Assembly (NCBI RefSeq): GCF_009765785.1
Contig: NZ_LMUT01000009.1
Location: 447,406 to 511,405 of the forward strand
Direction of reading: 5' to 3'
Length of the DNA: 64,000 bases
Source: Granulicella sp. L46
GTDB lineage: Bacteria; Acidobacteriota; Terriglobia; Terriglobales; Acidobacteriaceae
Shown here: one piece after another, positions 18,790 to 25,958 of the stretch
Position numbering within the stretch: position 1 is the stretch's first letter
Layout of the letters: each line of letters begins with the position of its first letter
The notes under the pieces: model-generated
What the model was told of the DNA's origin: nothing
The model's input: only the letters and a program-made list of their open reading frames with translations
Databases searched by the model: none
Position numbers and translations under genes: made by a program

Positions 18790-19950
18790 ATGGCAAGTAA
18801 GCAGAAGTGGAATCAGTCGATTGTGTGGTTGGCCTTGGCAGTTGCGACAACGTCGGGGAACTTCGCCACGGCGCATGCACAAACAAGAGTTGCCACGGGA
18901 CAACCGGCTCCCACGTTCGAAGTCGACCCCGCGTGGCCGAAAATTCCGAATGGCTGGACGCTGGGTCAGGTCTCCAGCGCAGTCAGCGACAGCAAGGGCA
19001 ACATCTGGGTACTGCAACGGCCGCGCACGGTTGTGCACACAGGCGACAAAACCGGCCCACCCGTACTGGTCTTCGATCAGAACGGAAACTACATCAAAGG
19101 ATGGGGCGGCCCAGGCGAAGGCTATGACTGGCCGGAGTCGGAACACGGCATTTACATCGACTACAAGGGATTCGTTTGGATTTGCGGCGACGGCCCCAAC
19201 GACCAAGTGCTGAAGTTCACCCAAGACGGCAAATTCGTGTTGCAGATAGGGCATGGAAGCCCGAAGAAATCCAATGCCGACACGCAGCAGATGTGGCGCC
19301 CTGCGGGATTGTCGGTCTATCCCAAAACGAATGAGCTCTTCGTATCCGATGGCTACGGCAACAAGCGCGTCATCGTCTTCGACGCGGACACCGGCGCTTT
19401 TAAGCGAATGTGGGGAGCCTTCGGAAACAAGCCCTTAGATGGTCCATTGCCAAAGGCGAAGGCATATGCAGATCCGACACGCGTGATGAACAAGACCCTG
19501 CCAGCCGATGACCCAGGGCCTTCACAATTTAGCACTGTGCACGACGTCAAGGTATCGAACGACGGTGTTGTGTATGTAGCAGACCGTGGGGGTCAGCGTG
19601 TGCAAATATTCTCCGTCGACGGTAAATACCAGACGCAGATATGGATCGACCGCTGGTGCGAAGAGATCGGTGGCTGTGGCAACGGACAGACCGCCGGTGC
19701 GGTTGCGTTCTCTCCTGACCCAGAGCAGCGGTTTCTCTATGTCATGAGTCGCAGCGCCTCGCGCGTCTGGGTGTTCGATCGCAAGACACTGACGCCCCTG
19801 GAGTGGCTCGGGAGTCCCGGCATCGGACCAGGTGAATTTTACGGACCCCACTGGGTGTTGACCGACCCCAAAGGAAACATCTACGTCTGCGAGGTGTTGG
19901 ATGGCAGGCGCATTCACAAGTTCGTGCTGAAGGGAATAACAACCAAATAA
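18790..19950 (+). CDS. Secreted NHL-repeat / six-bladed beta-propeller protein
   Basis: 386 residues with a signal peptide (hydrophobic IVWLALAVATTSG, cleavage near AHAQ) and repeated NHL-type blades: GNIWVLQRP, GFVWICGDGP, NELFVSDGYGNKRVIVFD, GVVYVADRGGQRVQIF, RFLYVMSRSASRVWVFD, GNIYVCEVLDGRRIHKF. It resembles peptidyl-alpha-hydroxyglycine amidating-lyase-like propellers (SMP-30/NHL superfamily) that bind a metal and can open lactones or split C-O/C-N bonds. It is probably periplasmic. It follows the MmgE/PrpD gene in the same operon and may act on the same substrate; no specific reaction is supported. Confidence 0.8.
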   Translation: MASKQKWNQSIVWLALAVATTSGNFATAHAQTRVATGQPAPTFEVDPAWPKIPNGWTLGQVSSAVSDSKGNIWVLQRPRTVVHTGDKTGPPVLVFDQNGNYIKGWGGPGEGYDWPESEHGIYIDYKGFVWICGDGPNDQVLKFTQDGKFVLQIGHGSPKKSNADTQQMWRPAGLSVYPKTNELFVSDGYGNKRVIVFDADTGAFKRMWGAFGNKPLDGPLPKAKAYADPTRVMNKTLPADDPGPSQFSTVHDVKVSNDGVVYVADRGGQRVQIFSVDGKYQTQIWIDRWCEEIGGCGNGQTAGAVAFSPDPEQRFLYVMSRSASRVWVFDRKTLTPLEWLGSPGIGPGEFYGPHWVLTDPKGNIYVCEVLDGRRIHKFVLKGITTK

Positions 19951-19970
19951 CCGCCGTGAAAGGCACGCGC

Positions 19971-20378
19971 ATGGACCCGAACAAAGAGTACAAGGAACTG
20001 AAACTGCGCCTGGATGGATATACGAAACCCGGGCAGGAACTCTATCGCAATGTGTTGATGGACATTCTTTACGCTTCGCTCCCTCGCGATCCTGAGGTGA
20101 ATGTCTTGGTCTACAACGCAGAAGTTGCGCCCAAAGGTTTTACCAACTGGCACCAGCACAACGGCGCCACCTTTTTCGTGGTGCTGCAGGGAATGTTCGA
20201 GGCGCATTTTCAGGAAGGCATCCTCATCCAGGCCAAGGCCGGTGATGTGTACTCCGAACCGATCGCGAAGATTCATCGGGGTCATAATCCTCACCCGGAC
20301 CTTCCCTTTCTCTGCATCGGCTTTTGCCTCACGTCGCCCGACCGTGACCCGGTCAGTAACGTCGTCCAGCCCTGGTGA
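19971..20378 (+). CDS. Cupin-domain protein
   Basis: A 135-residue single-domain cupin. The first motif appears as NWHQHNGATFFVVLQGMFE (histidines and glutamine in metal-ligand positions) and the second as GDVYSEPIAKIHRGHNPH. No signal peptide. Small cupins bind a metal and act as isomerases, lyases or dioxygenases, or sense a ligand. I chose ATG 19971, preceded by AAAGG, over the GTG at 19956 that overlaps this site. It is in an operon with the NHL and NTF2-like genes; the reaction is unknown. Confidence 0.8.
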   Translation: MDPNKEYKELKLRLDGYTKPGQELYRNVLMDILYASLPRDPEVNVLVYNAEVAPKGFTNWHQHNGATFFVVLQGMFEAHFQEGILIQAKAGDVYSEPIAKIHRGHNPHPDLPFLCIGFCLTSPDRDPVSNVVQPW

Positions 20379-20405
20379 GGGGAGATCCATCGACAAAGGA
20401 GTGGC

Positions 20406-20801
20406 ATGAACGAGACAGAGTCAAAGATCCGAATGGAAATCGATGAGCTTGAAGACCGGCGCTATCGCGCCATGGAGACGGGCGACCTGGGTGAACTCGA
20501 TGCCCTATTCGGTCCTGAGTTGGTGTACATACATTCTTCCGCGGTCCTGGATTCGAAGGAAGAGTACATGACCTCGCTAAGGTCTGGCGAAATTCGCTAT
20601 GAGAGGTTCGAGCGAAGCAACGTTCGCGTCGAGATTTTTGGCGAGTCGACCGCTGCTCTATCGGGACAGATCAAAATCTGGCTCGATATTCACGGCATTC
20701 GTAAAGAGCTAAATAACCTCTTCACGGCGCTCTGGGTGCGTAAAGCGAACGGTGTCTGGCATTTTGTTTCCTGGCAATCAACCCCGATCCCCAAGGCATA
20801 G
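20406..20801 (+). CDS. NTF2-like / DUF4440 protein (cytoplasmic)
   Basis: 131 residues without signal peptide. The N-terminal helix (IDELEDRRYRAMETGDLGELDALFGPELVYIHSS, described in parts: ELEDRRYRAM and LDALFGPEL) and the strand GVWHFVSWQSTPIP are typical of DUF4440/SnoaL-like folds. Strong AAAGGAG before the ATG. It is related in fold to the secreted protein at 10132-10596 and to the SnoaL-like protein at 22023. Probable role is isomerisation or hydration of a small catabolic intermediate; this is inference. Confidence 0.75.
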   Translation: MNETESKIRMEIDELEDRRYRAMETGDLGELDALFGPELVYIHSSAVLDSKEEYMTSLRSGEIRYERFERSNVRVEIFGESTAALSGQIKIWLDIHGIRKELNNLFTALWVRKANGVWHFVSWQSTPIPKA

Positions 20802-20804
20802 CGG

Positions 20805-22019
20805 ATGCAGGAAACGATAGCCGACATTGGTGATGGAGCAACCGGGACTAGCAGGACATCGTGGACGCTCGTCTCGCTGGCGTTGCTCGCCGGGGTCCTC
20901 GCTGCGACGCAGATCGGTGCGGCCCACAGCGCTCTGCCTGTGATTCGCCGCGAATTGCATCTCAGCCTGGTTGCGGGTGCATGGGTGGTTTCCGGAATCA
21001 ATGTTGTCGGTCTTCTGGGCGGAGCCCTGATCAGCCTGGCCTCGCTTCGTTTTGGGCTTCCCCGATTCATCACCTTTGGCTTCGTGATTCTGGCCTTGTC
21101 CGCGTTCTGGGGAGCAGGCGCCGCCGACCAATCTATTCTTGTCCTATCCCGGCTGCTGGAAGGTGTTGGGTTTGTGATGATCATCATCGGCGCTCCGTCG
21201 ATGATCACAGTTGTAACTCGCCCCAAAGACCGACAGGCGGCGCTGGCCGCTTGGGGAGCGTACATGCCCGCTGGCATAGCGTTGGCGACATGGTTTGGAC
21301 CAGCCATCATGGCGCATGCTGGGTGGCGCGGGCTGTGGCGACTCAGCGGTCTCGTCTTGCTCGTATTCGGGCTACTCTTTTTTGCAGTCACGCAGTGGGA
21401 ACGTCGTCCTGTCGCAATAAAACAGGAATCGTCTCCAATCAGCTGGCACGAATTTGGTCAGTCCCTGTTGAACTCCGACGCGATCATGCTCGCGTTGATC
21501 TTTGGCTGCTTTACCGTTCAGCACCAAGGCACGCTGGCCATGTACCCAAGCTTTCTGCAGGACCACTACCATCTCGCCCCGCAACAGGCCGGACATTTGG
21601 CGTCCATCGCGATGTTCTCCAACATAGCAGGCAGCGTCGGGTCGGGACTGCTGTTGCGTTCCGGAGTCTCTTCGCGGCTGCTGATGACAATCGCCTTTGT
21701 AGTGATGGCGGCCGCGGCGCTTGGCACGTTTGCGCTTGGGTTTCCCTGGCAGGGATCCTTCGCGTGCGCCTTCGCGCTTTCCTGCGTGGGAGGGTTGATT
21801 CCCGGTTGTGTCCTTGCGAAAGTGCCGGAATGCGCGCGTTCCTCACGCGACGTTCCAATCATCAACGGCGTTCTTGTGCAGGGCAGCAAGCTCGGTTTGG
21901 TTACAGGCCCGGTCATCGTCAGTGCGATCGCTACGCGGCTGAACTGGACATGGGTACCGTTGTTCATGGTCGCCGCTGCAGCTTTGGGCCTAACGCTGGT
22001 TTGGAAGTACAGGAGGTGA
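20805..22019 (+). CDS. MFS transporter, CynX/NimT-like
   Basis: 404 residues with about 12 hydrophobic segments, LPVIRRELHLSLVAGAWVV in loop 1 and SRLLEGVGFVMIIIGAPSMI in helix 4-5. The style is that of the cyanate/nitroimidazole permease-like MFS subgroup that moves small organic anions. It starts 3 bases after the preceding stop and ends 3 bases before the next start, so it is co-translated. In a catabolic operon with an outer-membrane receptor it would bring the periplasmic degradation product into the cytoplasm. Confidence 0.82.
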   Translation: MQETIADIGDGATGTSRTSWTLVSLALLAGVLAATQIGAAHSALPVIRRELHLSLVAGAWVVSGINVVGLLGGALISLASLRFGLPRFITFGFVILALSAFWGAGAADQSILVLSRLLEGVGFVMIIIGAPSMITVVTRPKDRQAALAAWGAYMPAGIALATWFGPAIMAHAGWRGLWRLSGLVLLVFGLLFFAVTQWERRPVAIKQESSPISWHEFGQSLLNSDAIMLALIFGCFTVQHQGTLAMYPSFLQDHYHLAPQQAGHLASIAMFSNIAGSVGSGLLLRSGVSSRLLMTIAFVVMAAAALGTFALGFPWQGSFACAFALSCVGGLIPGCVLAKVPECARSSRDVPIINGVLVQGSKLGLVTGPVIVSAIATRLNWTWVPLFMVAAAALGLTLVWKYRR

Positions 22020-22022
22020 GTC

Positions 22023-22622
22023 TTGGAGGAAAGCCGTGCAGAAAAGCTTGCGATTCAGGAACTCGTGAACAACTGGGTCATCTGGCGGGACATGGGCGAC
22101 TGGGAACGGCTGAGCACGATATGGCATCCGGAGGGGCGCATGACCGCCACGTGGCTCCAGGCCCCCTACGCTGAGTTCATCGAGGCGAGCCGCAAAGGAT
22201 TTGCCAACGGCGTTCGCATCCTGCATCTACTGGGCGGCACAGCGGTCGACGTACGCGGCAACTTCGCTGTCTCCCAGACAAAGGTGACAATCACGCAGCG
22301 CGCCTTCGTGGACGAACGTCTTTGCGATGTTTCGTGCTTGGCTCGGCATTATGACTTCTGGGAAAAGCGCGACAGCAAGTGGGGGCTGGTTTTGCGGGAA
22401 TCGATCTACGACAAGGACCGCATCGATCCGGTGGAACCGGGCGCGACGCTTCGCCTCGATCGTTCACTGCTCCAGCGCTTCCCTGAAAACTACTGCCACC
22501 TGGCCTATGTTCAAACCAAGGTAGGATACGTCGTGCACCCTGCCATGCCTTGCTCGACCGGCCCGGAGGTCGAGGCACTGTACGCTCGAGGGGCAGCCTG
22601 GCTCGAGAAAGGTTCGTTGTAA
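22023..22622 (+). CDS. SnoaL-like domain protein
   Basis: 199 residues of the SnoaL-4/NTF2-like type: AIQELVNNWVIWRDMGDWERL at the start, WHPEGRMTATW, then DVRGNFAVSQTKVTI and HYDFWEKRDSKWGLV. The fold is shared with ring-hydroxylating-dioxygenase beta subunits, polyketide cyclases and dehydratases such as scytalone dehydratase. The TTG start at 22023 is supported by AGGAGG immediately upstream (22012-22017), overlapping the end of the MFS gene. It is the last gene of the operon. No catalytic residues can be fixed from the sequence alone. Confidence 0.75.
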   Translation: MEESRAEKLAIQELVNNWVIWRDMGDWERLSTIWHPEGRMTATWLQAPYAEFIEASRKGFANGVRILHLLGGTAVDVRGNFAVSQTKVTITQRAFVDERLCDVSCLARHYDFWEKRDSKWGLVLRESIYDKDRIDPVEPGATLRLDRSLLQRFPENYCHLAYVQTKVGYVVHPAMPCSTGPEVEALYARGAAWLEKGSL

Positions 22623-22662
22623 GGCCCTTCAACAAATTGCAGCAAAATCAATGGCTGACCAG

Positions 22663-23050
22663 CTATGCCACGCCACTAAAGTCGCCAACGGTCGCCTTGG
22701 ATTCGGTCACGATGGAGTCCACATAATTCCCCACCACTGCAGCATCTTCTTGCGCTGATCGGCGCACTAGGCAACTACGTAGATGGCACGAACCCGCAAC
22801 GGCCTTGCGGCTCAGAGCCTTTTCGATCACGTCGCGGTTGAAGCCATGTTCCGTTAGCAGCGTAGCGCCCGTTCTCCGCAGATCGTGGATGGTGAGGGGG
22901 TCCATATCGAACGTAAGTCCTTCCAAGGCCTTGTTGAGAGCGTTCTTGGCGAATGGCCTCCTGCTGCTCCCCCGGCCCGGGAGAACTAGCTCAGAATCGC
23001 CGGAAAGGGCTTTCAGTTCGGGGAACATCCCCGCAACCTGAGTGAATAGC
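22663..23050 (-). pseudogene. Tyrosine integrase remnant (C-terminal half, frameshifted)
   Basis: On the minus strand, LFTQVAGMFPEL and then TIHDLRRTGATLL, HGFNRDVIEKAL are the catalytic-domain core of a P4/phage-type tyrosine recombinase (HxLRR box). Beyond it the frame breaks: another frame reads VRAIY, a stop, then ADQRKKMLQWW, which is the usual region around the catalytic tyrosine, before YVDSIVTE resumes in the first frame. The N-terminal half is missing; the reading is closed by TAG near 23047. At least two indels plus a stop make it dead. It lies 20 bases outside the leftmost mnmE-end repeat and is the only integrase trace in the window. Confidence 0.85.
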
Positions 23051-23069
23051 TACACGATGAAACGCCGCC

Positions 23070-23172
23070 TCATTTGCCGATGCAGAAGGTGATATTACGT
23101 CCAGACTCAGTGTTTATGCTGGTTTCCGAGCATTGGGCTCTTTCCGGAGGCTCACTGGAGACTCAAAATTGC
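23070..23172. repeat. Attachment-site copy 1: mnmE 3'-end core plus element arm
   Basis: Bases 23070-23090 read, on the minus strand, as the last codons of mnmE (TFCIGK stop; TTCTGCATCGGCAAATGA). The next 82 bases match those after copy 2 without gaps, 59 of 82 identical, ending in a fully identical 22-base stretch (starts CTCACTGGAGACTCAAAA) at 23151-23172. This is the left end of island A. The bases to the left do not resemble the left flanks of copies 2 and 3. Confidence 0.85.
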
Positions 23173-23504
23173 GGTGTGGCGTGAGATACGTTCGAGCCCC
23201 TTCCTCGAGAACGGTTCTGCTAGGCGGCGATGCAAGACATGCAAGTGCCGAGGCGCTCGGGCCTGATCGCTGAGCGTCAGTCCGGCAGGCCTGTCGCGGT
23301 CGACAGAGATGGCATCGTCCGATGTTCACGACTGAATGCAGACCGATGATCCGTGCCCCGTCACCAATTCCTCTGAATCGCCAGAAGGCGAAGGCTTCCA
23401 AGTCACCGACGGGTGAACCATTCACGGTCAGCCTCCGTGCGGGATCGCAGAGTTGCATCTTCAAGGCCAGAAGTAGAAGATGACGTTATCGGAGAGAGTC
23501 ACGA
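23173..23504. other. Left end of island A without a recognisable gene
   Basis: Between the element arm and lacI I see no gene I can support. The minus strand holds an open frame over 23114-23464, but it crosses the arm repeat and has no family features. GGAGAGAG just before the lacI ATG is the ribosome site. Confidence 0.5.
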
Positions 23505-24533
23505 ATGTCGGCACCGAAGTTGTCGGACATCGCCAAGCGCGCGGGAGTCTCGGCTGCTGCGGTATCGATTGTCCTAAACCATAACGAAACCAAGCGGGTC
23601 GGCCTCGCCAAGCGGCAGCTCATCCTCAAAATTGCCAAGGAACTTGGTTACACGCAAAATGTTTTGGCGAAGGCCCTCGTCGAGCGTCGGACGCGTCTCC
23701 TGGGTCTTATGGTGCCCCTCCGCGATCCAATCTTCTTCAACCAGTTCATCGCGCAGGCTCTCTCCGGCATCCAAAGCACCCTCTCCAGCCGCGGGTATAA
23801 CCTCCTCGTCTACTCCCCCTCCGGTCGGCCTGGCCGCGCCACCCGCGATCAAATTCTCGAAAGCAAATTCACCGACGGGCTTATCTTTATCAACACCCGC
23901 CTTTGCGCCCCGCGCGAAATCAGCCAGACAATTCACGAGCTCGACGAAGCAAAAATCAAGTTCGTTATGATCAATTCTTATTACGGTCGAGAGTTGATCG
24001 ATTATGTAGGAGTCGATGACTTTGCCATCGGCGAGGCAGCCGGTTTCCATCTTCTTGCCCGCGGCCACAAGTCGATCGCGTTTCTCAGCGGATCGCAGCA
24101 TCTTCCCACTAACCTGCAGCTCGTGCAGGGCATGCGCCGTGCCTTCTCCGACTCGGGCGTGGAACTCCCAGAGAGCCGCATTGGCTATACCGAATATCAG
24201 CAACCCACCGCCTTCATGGTGCTAGACCGTTGGTTCGCGAGCAAGCGCGACCGTCCCACGGCGGTTTTCGTTGGCGATGATCAGTTGCTCAATCATCTCT
24301 ACGATTACGTCGAGGCACGCAATCTCAAGTCTCCGTCCGACATCGCGATCCTCGCGCGCGGCAATGCTGGATTCATCTCCATGCTCCGTCCCCAGCCAAC
24401 CGCCTTCGCTATACCCACCTTCCAAATGGGTGAGGTGGCCGCAGCTAGGCTGATCGACTCTATCGAGAACCCCAGCCACCGACGCACCCGGATTCTTCTG
24501 CCGTTCCAGTTCATGCCTGGCCAGACGACCTAA
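23505..24533 (+). CDS. LacI-family transcriptional regulator
   Basis: 342 residues. The N-terminal helix-turn-helix KLSDIAKRAGVSAAAVSIVLN and hinge helix NVLAKALVERRTRLLGLMVP are typical of LacI/PurR. The C-terminal part is a periplasmic-binding-protein-like sensor (DGLIFINTR, DYVGVDDFAIGEAAGFHLL, RPTAVFVGDDQLLNHLYDY). It should bind a sugar or sugar acid. Three near-palindromic sites with a central CG, as LacI-family proteins prefer, lie at 24622, 28326 and 38932 in front of the island A operons, so it is probably the local repressor. The ATG has GGAGAGAG upstream. Confidence 0.92.
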   Translation: MSAPKLSDIAKRAGVSAAAVSIVLNHNETKRVGLAKRQLILKIAKELGYTQNVLAKALVERRTRLLGLMVPLRDPIFFNQFIAQALSGIQSTLSSRGYNLLVYSPSGRPGRATRDQILESKFTDGLIFINTRLCAPREISQTIHELDEAKIKFVMINSYYGRELIDYVGVDDFAIGEAAGFHLLARGHKSIAFLSGSQHLPTNLQLVQGMRRAFSDSGVELPESRIGYTEYQQPTAFMVLDRWFASKRDRPTAVFVGDDQLLNHLYDYVEARNLKSPSDIAILARGNAGFISMLRPQPTAFAIPTFQMGEVAAARLIDSIENPSHRRTRILLPFQFMPGQTT

Positions 24534-24584
24534 GCTCTCTCTACCAGCTTCCCCCGGCGTCGGGCCGAAGACCAAATTCCTTCG

Positions 24585-24635
24585 TTGACAACGAAATCCA
24601 TCGGGTGGTAGTGTCTGTGTTGTTAATCGCTTAAC
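24585..24635 (+). promoter_or_regulatory. Promoter and LacI-type operator of the MFS/FAD operon
   Basis: TTGACA at 24585-24590 and TAGTGT at 24609-24614 (18-bp spacer) form a sigma-70-like promoter. GTTAATCGCTTAAC at 24622-24635 is an imperfect palindrome (TTAAnCGnTTAA) at the expected start site, a repressing position. The same motif recurs twice in the island. Confidence 0.65.
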
Positions 24636-24638
24636 CCT

Positions 24639-25958
24639 GTGAATATGCCCCACCACTCCACCCCCGAATCTCCGCCGGTCAAGCTCGTTGTCGTGCCTCC
24701 GGAGGCAGCAGTAAACGCGACTGCGGCCTTGCACCCACATCAGCAGCCGATTCGTTGGGTCTTCGCAGGCCTCCTCTTGTTGGTCAGCGTTGTCAACTAT
24801 GTGGACCGCCAGACGCTCTCCGTTCTCGCCGTCACGATCCAACGCGAAATGCATCTCAGCAACGTTCGGTATGGCTATGTAGTCGAGAGTTTTTTGATCG
24901 CCTACATGATCATGTATGTTGTCTCCGGTCGACTGGTAGACAGGTTTCGTCCCAGGCGAACACAGGGCGTCTTCCTTCTTTGCTGGTCTCTCGCCAGCGT
25001 TCTTACTGGATTCGCAACAGGCTTTTTTTCGCTGGCTATCTACCGCGCGCTCCTTGGCGTTGCCGAACCTGGAAACTACACTGCGTCTGTGCGCGCTGTC
25101 GGGGACTGGTTTTCCGCCAGGCAGCGTGCGATCGCCGTCGGAATCTATAGCATGGGCGGCACGTTGGGCGCAGCCATCGCCGTGCCACTCACGGCGTTTC
25201 TAGCGTTGCGTTTCGGCTGGCGGGCTGCGTTCTTTATACCCGGTGCTCTCGGTCTGCTGGTAACGCTGATCTGGTTTGCCGTTTATCGCGATCCGGACTC
25301 GCCAACTCGCATCCCGGCACCGACAATGCCATGGCGCCAAGTCTTGCGCCAGCCCCACCTCATCGCGATGATCGTTACGCGCATGATGACCGACACCGTG
25401 TGGTACTTCTTTCTCTTCTGGATACCAAAGTACATGCAGGAAAGCCATCACCTGACCCTCGGGATGGTAGGCAAAACTTTGTGGATCTTATACGTGGCGG
25501 CCGATCTTGGATCCATCCTGGGCGGTGTTACATCGAGCTGGTTTGTTTCACGCCGCGGTGCGGTGCCCGGACGATTTGCGGTCATGGTCCCCACGGCCAT
25601 TTGCATGCTCGCGCTGAGCGTCGTCCCCCGGATCAGCAACACCACATCGGCCGTTGTAGTTCTCTCGCTACTCGCCGTCAGCCACATGGCATGGATGACG
25701 AACATCACGACACTAGCGCTCGATCTCTACTCGAGCCAGATCGTAGCTACAGTGCAGGGCATGATCGGCGCCGCGAGCGCAGCGGGTGGTGCCGTCTCCG
25801 CGGGTCTCATCGCTTACACAATTCAAGCCCATGGCTACCAACCGATCTTCGTCTGCCTCGCCTTCATGCACCCGGTTGCGATAACCATTCTATTTTTTCA
25901 ACTTCGACTTGGCAGGCGCTCAGCCGGATACATCCCCCCTGGAGAAATATTGGCGTGA
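24639..25958 (+). CDS. MFS transporter, ACS family (hexuronate/sugar-acid type)
   Basis: 439 residues with about 12 membrane spans. NYVDRQTLSVLAVTIQRE in helix 1 and the loop GRLVDRFRPRRTQGV are hallmarks of the anion:cation symporter family (ExuT, DgoT, Tcu types), which import uronic acids, aldonic acids or similar sugar acids with protons. An N-terminal extension of about 40 residues precedes helix 1. The start is GTG 24639 or ATG 24645; no clear ribosome site is seen, and the inferred transcript start is only about 18 bases upstream. The stop overlaps the next gene (GTGA). It is paired with an FAD oxidoreductase, as is its paralogue at 35240. Confidence 0.85.
   Translation: MNMPHHSTPESPPVKLVVVPPEAAVNATAALHPHQQPIRWVFAGLLLLVSVVNYVDRQTLSVLAVTIQREMHLSNVRYGYVVESFLIAYMIMYVVSGRLVDRFRPRRTQGVFLLCWSLASVLTGFATGFFSLAIYRALLGVAEPGNYTASVRAVGDWFSARQRAIAVGIYSMGGTLGAAIAVPLTAFLALRFGWRAAFFIPGALGLLVTLIWFAVYRDPDSPTRIPAPTMPWRQVLRQPHLIAMIVTRMMTDTVWYFFLFWIPKYMQESHHLTLGMVGKTLWILYVAADLGSILGGVTSSWFVSRRGAVPGRFAVMVPTAICMLALSVVPRISNTTSAVVVLSLLAVSHMAWMTNITTLALDLYSSQIVATVQGMIGAASAAGGAVSAGLIAYTIQAHGYQPIFVCLAFMHPVAITILFFQLRLGRRSAGYIPPGEILA

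Noticed and set aside
23151-23172. Resemblance of the identical arm block (GACTCAAAA) to a tRNA-Leu anticodon arm
   Set aside because: Too short, and no cloverleaf can be built around it at either copy.
23114-23464. Minus-strand frame of 116 codons at the left end of island A
   Set aside because: It runs through the arm repeat and shows no family features; not enough to call a gene.
25331-25954. Upstream extension of the FAD oxidoreductase frame
   Set aside because: It lies entirely within the MFS gene in another frame, without family similarity; the GTG at 25955 with GGAG and a GTGA overlap explains the start.
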